Below the pieces are notes generated by a model. It ran no database searches. It was not told the DNA's origin and saw nothing but the letters and a program-made list of their open reading frames with translations. The position numbers and the translations under genes were made by a program. A stretch of 15,271 nt of DNA. Source: Ignavibacteriales bacterium. Its GTDB lineage: Bacteria; Bacteroidota; Ignavibacteria; Ignavibacteriales; Melioribacteraceae. This document shows, piece after piece, positions 6,417 through 14,127 of this stretch. The stretch spans positions 1-15,271 of the forward strand of contig JAFGID010000128.1 of the NCBI GenBank assembly GCA_016929735.1. Reading direction: 5' to 3'. Numbering within the stretch: the first letter of the stretch is position 1; each line of letters starts with the position of its first letter.

Positions 6417-7787
6417 ATGAGAAATTTAGAACAAAAAGTTATTAAATTTATTGACCAAAATTTACTTATTGAACCTTCTAATAAATTGTTAATTGCTTTC
6501 AGTGGAGGACCCGATTCTACCTTTCTTATTTATTTCTTCGAAAAATATAAAAGAAGATTTAAAATAGATTTATACGCTGCTTACATTGATCATCAGCTTC
6601 GTGAAGATTCTAAAAATGAATTAACATTTTGTAAGGAATTTTGTGAACAACTGAAAATTCCTTTTTATTCAAGAAGCGTAAATGTTAAAAAGTGTGCAAA
6701 AGAATGTAAAATATCGATTGAAGAAGCAGCTCGTAATTTAAGATATCAAAAACTCGAAGAATTATCAAAGAAATTGTCGTGCAATAAAATAGTTCTTGGA
6801 CATACAAAGAATGATAACACAGAAACTATTTTATTGAACTTAATCAAAGGTACAGGGCTTTCTGGTATTGCTGGAATACCAATAAAGCGTAAGAATATTA
6901 TAAGACCGATTCTCGCATTGTCAAAATATGAAATATTGGGTTATCTTAAATTCAATAAAATTAACTATTGTTTTGATGATAGTAATTTAAGCGATGAATT
7001 CGAACGTAATTTTTTAAGAAACAAAATTATTCCTCAATTAAAAAATAAGATTAATCCTTCGCTTGATGATTCACTTTTAAAATCATCAATTGTGATTCAA
7101 AAAGAAAATGAATTAATTAAATGTATAATTGATGATTTGTATGCGGTATTTATTAAAAAAGAAAAAAATAAATTTTCAGTGGATTTATCAATAAAAAAAA
7201 TATTTGATGATATTTATATTTCAGAAATATTTAAAAAATTATTGAAATCGGAACTAAAGTTGGATGTTTCTACAAATATTATTTCAAGCCTAATTGAACT
7301 TACCAAAAAACAAAGGGGAAAGAAAATCAAATTATGCTCGGATTATGTAGCAATAAAAGAAAATGATTGGATAATTGTAAAAAAAGAAACTGAAAATATT
7401 ATATGCAAATCAATAAAAATAAAAATTGGAGAAAAAATTTATTTCAACCAAGGGGTAATAGAAATTAGCAGAGTATTAAATAAAGAAAAATTTAATAGAA
7501 AAAAAAATATTGAATTTATTTCTGGCGATTTTTTGAGAGGTGATTTCTTGCTTCGAGCTTGGCGTTCGGGTGATAAATTTACACCACTTGGAATGAAAGG
7601 TGAAAAGAAAATTGCAGATTTTTTAGCGGAGCAAAAGACACCAAACGAAATAAAGAAAAATCAGTTCGTTCTTATTAATAATGGTAAGATTGTTTGGGTG
7701 GTTAACTATCGTATAAATGAAAAATATAAAATATTAAATTCAACAAAACGGATTATTAAATTATGTGTAAAAATGAAGCAAATATAA
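6417..7787 (+). CDS. tilS: tRNA(Ile)-lysidine synthase
   Basis: TilS attaches lysine to C34 of the tRNA(Ile) CAU anticodon using ATP, switching it from methionine to isoleucine identity; it is essential in most bacteria. In 456 residues there is an N-terminal PP-loop domain with the ATP motif SGGPDS (29-34), YIDHQLRED (56-64) and LGHTKNDNTETILLNLIKGTGLSG (from about 126). The middle has the ERNFLRNKIIPQL segment. The C-terminal TilS domain (about 377-440) shows LRAWRSGDKFTPLGMKGEKKIADFLAEQKTP and VWVVNYRINEKYKI. This three-part form is full length. The gene is very A-rich, including a run of nine A at 7499-7507, yet the frame is intact. It has no ribosome site of its own, abuts greA and overlaps hpt by 25 bases. 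Confidence 0.96.
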   Translation: MRNLEQKVIKFIDQNLLIEPSNKLLIAFSGGPDSTFLIYFFEKYKRRFKIDLYAAYIDHQLREDSKNELTFCKEFCEQLKIPFYSRSVNVKKCAKECKISIEEAARNLRYQKLEELSKKLSCNKIVLGHTKNDNTETILLNLIKGTGLSGIAGIPIKRKNIIRPILALSKYEILGYLKFNKINYCFDDSNLSDEFERNFLRNKIIPQLKNKINPSLDDSLLKSSIVIQKENELIKCIIDDLYAVFIKKEKNKFSVDLSIKKIFDDIYISEIFKKLLKSELKLDVSTNIISSLIELTKKQRGKKIKLCSDYVAIKENDWIIVKKETENIICKSIKIKIGEKIYFNQGVIEISRVLNKEKFNRKKNIEFISGDFLRGDFLLRAWRSGDKFTPLGMKGEKKIADFLAEQKTPNEIKKNQFVLINNGKIVWVVNYRINEKYKILNSTKRIIKLCVKMKQI

Positions 7788-8317
7788 TTAAAGTTGGTAA
7801 TGAAGAATTTGAAATTCTTTTACACGAAAATGAAATACAAAAAAGGGTAAAAGAATTAGCAGAAATAATCACTGAGGACTATCATGGTAAATTGCCAATC
7901 ATTATTGGAATTTTAAACGGCTCTTTTATCTTTATGTCAGACCTTGTAAAATATTTATCAATCCAGTGTGAAATTGATTTCTTTAAATTATCAAGTTATG
8001 GCGATGAAAAAATTTCGTCTGGAAAGGTGAAGATGTTGAAGGATTTAAATGCGGATATTAACGACAGAAATATTCTACTTGTTGAAGACATTGTAGATAC
8101 AGGTCTCTCTATAAGTTATATTAAAAATATTATTGTGTCATCTAATCCTGCAAGTGTAAAAATAGCAACATTACTATTAAAACCAGAAAGTCTAAAGCAA
8201 AAAATTGATGTTGATTATGTTGGCTTTGAAATTCCTAATAGATTTGTAATTGGGTATGGACTTGATTACGCACAAAAATATCGTAACTTAAGGTCTATCT
8301 ATGCTTTAAAACAATAA
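7763..8317 (+). CDS. hpt: Hypoxanthine phosphoribosyltransferase
   Basis: Purine salvage enzyme that joins hypoxanthine (often also guanine) to PRPP, giving IMP or GMP. The 184-residue protein has the PRPP-binding loop LLVEDIVDTGLS (105-116), LNGSFIFMSDL near 51-61, the SSYGDEKISSGKVKMLKDL flexible loop (77-95) and the base-binding IPNRFVIGYGLDYAQKYRNL (157-176). The ATG at 7763 lies inside the end of tilS, a 25-base overlap, and gives an N-terminus of family-like length (a short leader before VGNEEFEILLHENEIQKRV). No Shine-Dalgarno is obvious, so translational coupling to tilS is likely. The tilS-hpt-ftsH order matches that in Bacillus and many other bacteria. Confidence 0.96.
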   Translation: MCKNEANIIKVGNEEFEILLHENEIQKRVKELAEIITEDYHGKLPIIIGILNGSFIFMSDLVKYLSIQCEIDFFKLSSYGDEKISSGKVKMLKDLNADINDRNILLVEDIVDTGLSISYIKNIIVSSNPASVKIATLLLKPESLKQKIDVDYVGFEIPNRFVIGYGLDYAQKYRNLRSIYALKQ

Positions 8318-8429
8318 GTGGGCGCCAGCAATAAAAATTAAATTATATTTAATATATTTAAAATCTAAATTATTTATTTAATTGATAGAATTTGTTTTAT
8401 TTGAGAAAAATTGAGGTAAATTTATAAAA

Positions 8430-10454
8430 ATGAACAATCAAGATAAAAATCAGAAAAAACCAGAAGGAAATTTTGACTGGGGGAAAGTTGTTAAAACCGT
8501 ACTAAGTTGGGGACTTATTATTGTTGCCGCGGTTATTATTCTTCAGTTTATGGAAGGTAATGAGGATGAAGGTGTAGAAGTAACGTATAAGAAATATCAG
8601 GAATTATTATTAGATAATAAAATCATAAAAGCTGAAATAATTAAAAAGGATATAAATAATTATTCTTTTGTTGGAACATTAGTCGGTGAAGAAGAGATAA
8701 AATCTGGAGTGAAAGCAAAAAAAATCAAGATCATTTTACTAGAACCATTAATTGAAAAGGAACAGATACGTTGGGAGGAAAAAGGTATTGAATATTCATT
8801 CTCAATCGAATCTGATGGTTGGATGAATGTTATTTGGGGTTTTCTACCTTGGATTGTTTTGATTGGTGTATGGATATTTCTAATGAGGAGGATGCAAGGT
8901 GGTGGTGGAGGTTCGAAAGGTATCTTTAATTTTGGCAAGAGTCGAGCAAAATTAATTTATCCCGAATCGTCAACAAAGGTTACTTTCAAAGATGTTGCTG
9001 GCGTCGAAGAGGCGAAGCAAGAACTGCAAGAAATCATAGAATTTTTAAAAGAACCCATAAAATTTCAAAAACTTGGAGGTAAAATACCAAAAGGTGTTCT
9101 ATTGTTGGGAGCACCAGGAACTGGAAAAACTTTATTAGCACGTGCAATTGCTGGAGAAGCTGGTGTTCCATTCTTCTCCATAAGTGGTGCCGATTTTGTT
9201 GAGATGTTTGTTGGTGTAGGTGCAAGTCGTGTTAGGGATCTTTTTGAACAAGGGAAAAAAAATGCTCCATGTATTATTTTTATAGATGAAATTGATGCTG
9301 TCGGCAGGCATCGAGGTGCCGGACTTGGTGGTGGTCATGATGAGAGAGAGCAAACATTGAATCAATTACTCGTAGAGATGGATGGTTTTGAGCAAAATAC
9401 AGGAGTTATAATTGTTGCAGCTACGAACAGACCGGATGTCTTAGATCCCGCATTATTACGCCCTGGAAGATTTGATAGGCAAGTTGTCGTGGACCGTCCG
9501 GATGTTAAAGGAAGAGAAGGGATACTCAAAGTTCATACTACAAAAATTCCATTAGACAATGATGTTGATTTAAAAGTATTAGCAAAAGGTACTCCAGGCT
9601 TAGCTGGTGCTGAATTGGCAAATTTAGTTAATGAAGCAGCACTATTAGCTGCAAGAAAAAATAAAAGTAAAGTCGAGATGGAGGATTTTGAGGAAGCGAA
9701 AGACAAAGTCATGATGGGTGTCGAAAGAAAAAGTCTAATTATTACTGAAGAAGAGAAAAAGTTAACAGCATTTCATGAGATTGGACATGTTTTAGTATCA
9801 AGAAAAATACCCGAATCAGATCCAATACACAAGGTTACGATTATTCCTCGCGGCAGGGCTTTAGGTCTTACATCATTTTTACCGATTGATGAAAAACATA
9901 ATTATTCTAAACCATATATCGAAGCAAAGATATGCGTATTACTTGGCGGTAGGGCAGCTGAGAAAATCATCTTTAATAGTTATACTACTGGTGCAAGTAT
10001 GGATATTGAACAAGCAACAGGATTAGCACGAAAAATGGTTTGCGAGTGGGGAATGAGCGAAAAATTAGGTCCTCAGTCTTTTGGCGCAAATGAAGAGGAG
10101 ATTTTTCTCGGTAGAGAAATAACAAGACATAAAGATTATAGCGAAAAAACCGCACAGGAAATAGATAGTGAAATCAAAAATATAATAGATTCCTGTATAT
10201 CAAAAGCTGAAAGCATTATTAAAAAGAATATAAAAATACTTCATGCACTTGCAAAAGAATTACTCGAAAGAGAAATACTCGATGCAGATGAAGTTGATAC
10301 AATTATTAATGGTGGGAAACTTCCTCCATCAAGAAAAAATAACAAAAATAATTCTGGAAATAAGCAAGATGAAGTCCCACAATATGTTAAAAAGCTTCAA
10401 GAAGAAAGGATGAAGAAAAAATCTGAGAAAAAATTGGATGATAGTAAAAAATAA
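8430..10454 (+). CDS. ftsH: ATP-dependent zinc metalloprotease FtsH
   Basis: Membrane-anchored AAA+ protease that degrades damaged membrane proteins and some regulators. The 674-residue chain starts with a cytoplasmic tail, TM1 (about 22-41), a periplasmic domain and TM2 (about 134-152), then a Gly-rich linker. The AAA+ module shows Walker A GAPGTGKT (227-234), the pore FVG (260-262), Walker B IIFIDEID (282-289) and the second region of homology ATNRPDVLDPALLRPGRFD (331-349). The protease part has the zinc motif HEIGH (His449, Glu450, His453) and the third ligand Asp525 in TTGASMDIEQAT. The usual HEAGH is changed to HEIGH, which keeps all catalytic residues. A basic, coiled tail of about 40 residues ends the protein. 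The best ribosome site, GAGG at 8413-8416, is 13 bases from the ATG, farther than usual. Confidence 0.98.
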   Translation: MNNQDKNQKKPEGNFDWGKVVKTVLSWGLIIVAAVIILQFMEGNEDEGVEVTYKKYQELLLDNKIIKAEIIKKDINNYSFVGTLVGEEEIKSGVKAKKIKIILLEPLIEKEQIRWEEKGIEYSFSIESDGWMNVIWGFLPWIVLIGVWIFLMRRMQGGGGGSKGIFNFGKSRAKLIYPESSTKVTFKDVAGVEEAKQELQEIIEFLKEPIKFQKLGGKIPKGVLLLGAPGTGKTLLARAIAGEAGVPFFSISGADFVEMFVGVGASRVRDLFEQGKKNAPCIIFIDEIDAVGRHRGAGLGGGHDEREQTLNQLLVEMDGFEQNTGVIIVAATNRPDVLDPALLRPGRFDRQVVVDRPDVKGREGILKVHTTKIPLDNDVDLKVLAKGTPGLAGAELANLVNEAALLAARKNKSKVEMEDFEEAKDKVMMGVERKSLIITEEEKKLTAFHEIGHVLVSRKIPESDPIHKVTIIPRGRALGLTSFLPIDEKHNYSKPYIEAKICVLLGGRAAEKIIFNSYTTGASMDIEQATGLARKMVCEWGMSEKLGPQSFGANEEEIFLGREITRHKDYSEKTAQEIDSEIKNIIDSCISKAESIIKKNIKILHALAKELLEREILDADEVDTIINGGKLPPSRKNNKNNSGNKQDEVPQYVKKLQEERMKKKSEKKLDDSKK

Positions 10455-11103
10455 TAAGATTAATTATTTGCATGAACTTTTAAGAAAAGGAATTCATTTT
10501 TCTTCCATTTCGATTCCTATATTTTATTATTTTTTTAATAAAGAACTTACTTTAACAATAATATTGCCATTGACCATCTTTTCTGTCATAATTGATTTTG
10601 GCAGATATTTAATTCCATCATTAGGTAAATATTTTCATAAAATATTTGGTTTTATGTTAAGAGAGCATGAGGTCAACGAAAAATGGAAAACATTAAGCGG
10701 GGCATCTTATGTTTTAATTTCTGCCTCAGGTACAATTTTAATCTTTCCTAAGATTATTGCGATTACAGTATTTTCTATATTAATTATAGGAGATATTTCC
10801 GCTGCACTTATCGGGATTAAATTTGGTAAACATAAATTTTTGTTAAAAAGCTTAGAAGGGACTTTAGCTTTTTTTTTTGCTTCTTGTCTTGTAGTTTTAT
10901 TTATACCTAAAATCCAAGGTAACATTTGGGAATTTTTTTTTGGTTTTATAATTGCGGGAGTTGCTGCCTTAATTGAAAATATTTCTTATGGATGGGCTGA
11001 TGATAACCTCACGGTTCCATTTATTTCAGGATTTGTTCTTTGGACTTTATATTATGTGTTTTTACCAGAAATGCTATTATTTTTACCAAATATTTTATAT
11101 TAA
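10438..11103 (+). CDS. Dgk1/SEC59/VTE5-family membrane kinase-like protein (CTP-dependent lipid kinase)
   Basis: Integral membrane protein of 221 residues with about six or seven hydrophobic helices, in the family of CTP-dependent dolichol, diacylglycerol and phytol kinases, which are related to phosphatidate cytidylyltransferases. Recognisable pieces are the N-terminal HELLRKGIH (12-20), LIIGDISAALIGIKFGK (115-131, Asp119), KSLEGTLAFF (137-146) and WADDNLTVPFISGF (186-199), which match the conserved order of this family. The natural substrate could be diacylglycerol, a polyprenol or another lipid alcohol; sequence alone does not say. The ATG at 10438 lies 17 bases inside the end of ftsH, so coupling is likely. 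In many genomes ftsH is followed by cdsA, a distant relative; here this protein occupies that place. Confidence 0.82.
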   Translation: MIVKNNKINYLHELLRKGIHFSSISIPIFYYFFNKELTLTIILPLTIFSVIIDFGRYLIPSLGKYFHKIFGFMLREHEVNEKWKTLSGASYVLISASGTILIFPKIIAITVFSILIIGDISAALIGIKFGKHKFLLKSLEGTLAFFFASCLVVLFIPKIQGNIWEFFFGFIIAGVAALIENISYGWADDNLTVPFISGFVLWTLYYVFLPEMLLFLPNILY

Positions 11104-11171
11104 TAATTATATTGAAACAAGTAGATTATTTAAATGTATAAATCCTTTCAAAACAAATAATTAGTGAAGTT

Positions 11172-12272
11172 ATGAAAACAAAAATTTTTAAAATTACAAA
11201 TTATTTTTTAGCATTCTGCTTTGTTGCGGTCTTATTTGCATGTGGATTAACAAAAAAAGAAGCTCGCGGAAACGAACATGAAATTTATGTCGTCGCAGAC
11301 TCCTTAGAATTTCTTCTATTAGAAGAAAATATGAAAGCCGTTTTCGAAAAGATAATTTATACTCCACAACCAGAACCATTATTTAAATTAATTAGATTGA
11401 ATTTTACAGATTTTGAAAGTGCAAAGAATAAGAAAAACGTCATAATTATTTCTGCCTTAGGTTCGCAAAATAAAGTGTCTAATTATATCAGCAATGTTTT
11501 GGATACAACGGTTAAACAACTTGTTTTCGATAATGAGGAATATGTTTTCAATAAACATGATTTATGGGTTAATAATCAATTAGTTATGTTTTTAACATCA
11601 CCAACTATTGAGCAGCTAAATGCAAATATTACTAGCAATGAAGATAATCTTTTACACTTCTTCCAAAATATTTCGAACAAGAGAATGTACCAAAATATTT
11701 ACAATTCTACTTATGAACGCAAAGAAGTTGAAGCTCAGCTATTAAAGGAATTTGGTTGGGTTATATATGTACAAGCAGATTTTGTAAGAGTAAATAACAG
11801 AATAGGCGATAATTTTGTGTGGTTAAGAAGAGCACCCGATAGTGAGATGGAAAGATGGATTTTTGTTTATTGGATTGATAATGCTTCACCAAATATGCTT
11901 CATCCCGATTCAATCATTACCCTTAGAAATCAGATAACAGAAAGGCATTATCGAACTAAAGATGACAAAACGTTTGTTGAAGTTGCTGAGGATTATCGAA
12001 CTTTTTCGGAGGTAAATTTTAACGAAAGATATGCAATAATGACGCAAGGTTTGTGGCGAATGCAAGATAAGAGTATGGGCGGTCCATTTATAAATTATAT
12101 GTTTTTTGATGAGAAGACAGAAAGAATTTATATGATTGACGGCTCTGTCTTTGCACCAAATCATTTTAAAAGAAGTATAATTCAACAGGTTGATGTTACA
12201 CTGCAATCATTTCGAACTGATGCGGAACTAGATCCCGATTGGAGAGAAGATTTATTAGATGAATTAGATTGA
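11172..12272 (+). CDS. DUF4837-like lipoprotein
   Basis: A 366-residue predicted lipoprotein. The signal peptide ends in Leu-Phe-Ala-Cys with Cys24, so the protein is probably lipid-anchored in the envelope. The mature part resembles DUF4837, a family of unknown function seen in Bacteroidota and relatives. Supporting pieces are HEIYVVADSLEFLLLEENMK near the start and PQPEPLFKLIRLNFTDFES. Near the end are ERYAIMTQGLWRMQDKSMGGPFINYMFFDE and IYMIDGSVFAPNHFKRSIIQQVDVTLQSF. The repeated use of 'G-LW-M---MGGPF--Y' and a late 'V-AP---KR' is what I recall of the family. It starts 68 bases after the lipid-kinase-like gene with only a weak ribosome site (GTGAAG, 3 bases before the ATG). It may be the last gene of the greA-to-here run; no clear terminator follows. 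Confidence 0.8.
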   Translation: MKTKIFKITNYFLAFCFVAVLFACGLTKKEARGNEHEIYVVADSLEFLLLEENMKAVFEKIIYTPQPEPLFKLIRLNFTDFESAKNKKNVIIISALGSQNKVSNYISNVLDTTVKQLVFDNEEYVFNKHDLWVNNQLVMFLTSPTIEQLNANITSNEDNLLHFFQNISNKRMYQNIYNSTYERKEVEAQLLKEFGWVIYVQADFVRVNNRIGDNFVWLRRAPDSEMERWIFVYWIDNASPNMLHPDSIITLRNQITERHYRTKDDKTFVEVAEDYRTFSEVNFNERYAIMTQGLWRMQDKSMGGPFINYMFFDEKTERIYMIDGSVFAPNHFKRSIIQQVDVTLQSFRTDAELDPDWREDLLDELD

Positions 12273-12410
12273 AATTATAAAATTTTTACAACTTTTGTGA
12301 AGTTTATTATTTAAAATTTAATATTAATATTTTACAAGAGTTTTTTATTGTTGGTAAAAATATATATTTTGCATTTAGAATTTTGAGTTAAAAATACCTA
12401 CTAATTTAAA

Positions 12411-13418
12411 ATGGCAAAAAAAAAGGCGAATACACATTCTATTAAGGATGTCGAGAAATTTTTGAAACCTAAGACATTTCTACCCATATATTTTCTTATA
12501 GGCGAAGATGAATACGCGATTAATTCTGCAACCGAGCAGATTAAAGAAGCTGTTCAACCTTTGATCCTATCGGATTTTGACAAAGAAATAATTGACATAA
12601 AAAAAAATCAAGATTTCAATGAAATTGTAAATATTGCTAATGCTTATCCCTTTGGCGGAGGAAAGAAACTTTTGATATTGAAAAACTTGGAAAAAGCAAA
12701 AAGTGAAAATCTAAAAAATTATATATTAAATCCGAGCAACCATACTTTTCTTATAATCACATATTTGGGAACACTCAAGGACTATAATTCGGAACCCTTC
12801 AAATCTTTAGAAGATAAACAATATTTATTCCAGACCCCAAAGGTATATTATAATGAATTTATCAATTGGATTAAAGAAAGAGCTAATTCTTATCTTTTGT
12901 CTATTAGTAACGATGGTGCTGTACTTCTGCTTGAACTTGTTGGAGAGGATAAGAGTTTGCTTGATATACAATTAAATAAATTCTTTAATTATCTGGGACC
13001 TAACACGGAAATTTCAGAAAAAATAATAATTGAGCAAACCGCTATTACAAAAGAATTTAATATTTTCAATTTATTGGATGAAATTGGGCAGGGTAACCGA
13101 GCTAAGGCAATTGAAATAGTGTTTAATTTGCTCGATAATAAATTTGAAATTTATAACATAATTGGACAATTGAGCAAATATGTTGCGACAATCGCACAAA
13201 TATATGATATCATTAAAAATGAAAACACTCAACCGGTTAACCTAATGAGAGAAAGTTCGTATTATCTACAAAAATGCAGCACAGCAAGAATTTTTATGTC
13301 AGAAAAAAGACTTCAGCAATCGGTACAAGCTTTACTAAAAGCTGATATTGCAATAAAAACCAGTCAATATGACCATAAAACAATTTTAACAATATTAATT
13401 AATGAAATGTTGGCATAA
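12411..13418 (+). CDS. holA: DNA polymerase III delta subunit
   Basis: HolA is the wrench subunit of the clamp loader that opens the beta sliding clamp. The 335-residue protein has the family opening FLPIYFLIGEDEYAINSATEQIKEAV (about 23-48) and AYPFGGGKKLLILKNLEKAK (about 78-97), where the family reads PFF..KRLV. Its end, QALLKADIAIKTSQYDHKTILTILINEML, is typical of HolA domain III. The AAA-like Walker residues are degenerate, as expected for delta. The start ATG at 12411 has no Shine-Dalgarno and is followed by nine consecutive A (12416-12424), coding for Lys-Lys-Lys. It stands alone between a 138-base upstream gap and a 111-base downstream gap. Confidence 0.92.
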   Translation: MAKKKANTHSIKDVEKFLKPKTFLPIYFLIGEDEYAINSATEQIKEAVQPLILSDFDKEIIDIKKNQDFNEIVNIANAYPFGGGKKLLILKNLEKAKSENLKNYILNPSNHTFLIITYLGTLKDYNSEPFKSLEDKQYLFQTPKVYYNEFINWIKERANSYLLSISNDGAVLLLELVGEDKSLLDIQLNKFFNYLGPNTEISEKIIIEQTAITKEFNIFNLLDEIGQGNRAKAIEIVFNLLDNKFEIYNIIGQLSKYVATIAQIYDIIKNENTQPVNLMRESSYYLQKCSTARIFMSEKRLQQSVQALLKADIAIKTSQYDHKTILTILINEMLA

Positions 13419-13515
13419 TGATTTTAAGTAACTTAAAGTTTTATTAAATTTGCATTAACAATTTCATGTTAACTTTATTGTTTTTGTGTTGCATAAATTT
13501 GAAACATTTTTTTTA

Positions 13516-13533
13516 TATAAATGGTATAAATGG
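13516..13533 (+). repeat. Tandem 9-bp duplication across the sigma-factor start codon
   Basis: TATAAATGG occurs twice in a row (13516-13524 and 13525-13533). Each copy has an ATG. The first gives ATG GTA TAA, a two-residue open frame whose stop directly abuts the ATG of the second copy (13530), the start of the sigma gene. No Shine-Dalgarno is present. Confidence 0.8.
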
Positions 13534-14123
13534 CATTAGATTCAAAATACTTAAGAAAAACTGATGAAGACTTAATTCAGGAATTTCAAGAAACTGATAA
13601 TATTCAAGCTTACGAAGCATTAGTTAAAAGATATAAGGATCCACTTATTAATTTTGTTTTTAGATTTGTTGGTGATAGAGATATAAGCTCGGACATTGTT
13701 CAAGATACAATGATAAAATTTTATCTTAATAAAAATGCTTATAAATCTTTAGCTAAATTTTCTACTTGGATATATACAATTGCATCAAATTTGGCAAAGA
13801 ATGAATTAAGGCGACAAAAAAGAAAAAGGTTCTTATCAATTTATGGCAATGATGACGAGGAAACAACTCCTCAATATGCTGATGAATCTATTATTTTACC
13901 TGATAAAGTTGCTGATATGAATATAAAGGATAAAATAATTCAAAAAGCACTTATGAAAGTAAAAGCGGTATATAGAGAAGTTGTTATTCTTAGAGACATT
14001 CAAGATTTTACTTATGAAGAAATTACAGAGATTACTAATTTATCACTTGGAACGGTAAAATCAAGAATAAATAGAGGAAGAGCGCAATTACAAAAATTAT
14101 TAAAAGACATATATAGAGAGTAA
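13530..14123 (+). CDS. ECF-type RNA polymerase sigma factor
   Basis: Sigma-70 family protein of 197 residues with only regions 2 and 4, the extracytoplasmic-function layout. Region 2 (about 27-100) includes YEALVKRYKDPLINFVFRFVGDRDISSDIVQDTMIKFY and the core-binding and melting segment FSTWIYTIASNLAKNELRRQKRKR. Region 4 (about 138-192) has VYREVVILRDIQDFTYEEITEITNLSLGTVKSRINRGRAQLQKLL, a helix-turn-helix for the -35 element. It resembles the RpoE-like group. The ATG at 13530 is the only start that keeps the N-terminus; an ATG nine bases upstream runs into a stop after two codons. A one-pass membrane protein, the likely anti-sigma factor, starts 4 bases after the stop. The target promoters cannot be deduced here. 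Confidence 0.95.
   Translation: MALDSKYLRKTDEDLIQEFQETDNIQAYEALVKRYKDPLINFVFRFVGDRDISSDIVQDTMIKFYLNKNAYKSLAKFSTWIYTIASNLAKNELRRQKRKRFLSIYGNDDEETTPQYADESIILPDKVADMNIKDKIIQKALMKVKAVYREVVILRDIQDFTYEEITEITNLSLGTVKSRINRGRAQLQKLLKDIYRE
14115..14120 (+). promoter_or_regulatory. Ribosome binding site of the candidate anti-sigma gene
   Basis: AGAGAG at the end of the sigma gene lies 7 bases before the ATG at 14128. It is a partial but well-placed Shine-Dalgarno, suggesting balanced expression of the pair. Confidence 0.45.
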
Positions 14124-14127
14124 GCAT

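Noticed and set aside
8331..8429. AT-rich inverted repeats and TTGATA as a promoter before ftsH
   Set aside because: No -10 box occurs at suitable spacing, and the repeats are expected in DNA of this composition. A promoter may exist but cannot be picked.
10973..11164. A 63-codon plus-strand open frame running into the spacer after the lipid-kinase-like gene
   Set aside because: Two thirds of it is an alternative frame of that gene, and the rest is AT-rich spacer without a ribosome site.
12273..12410. Small inverted repeat AACTT/AAGTT after the DUF4837 gene as a terminator
   Set aside because: The stem is only five weak pairs and is followed by mixed A/T rather than a T-run.
13445..13501. 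TAnnTTTG motifs (13445-13452, 13494-13501, also 5876-5883) resembling the Bacteroidota -7 element
   Set aside because: None has a TTG-type -33 element at the right distance, and such sequences arise easily in AT-rich DNA. The rRNA promoter here looks like ordinary sigma-70.
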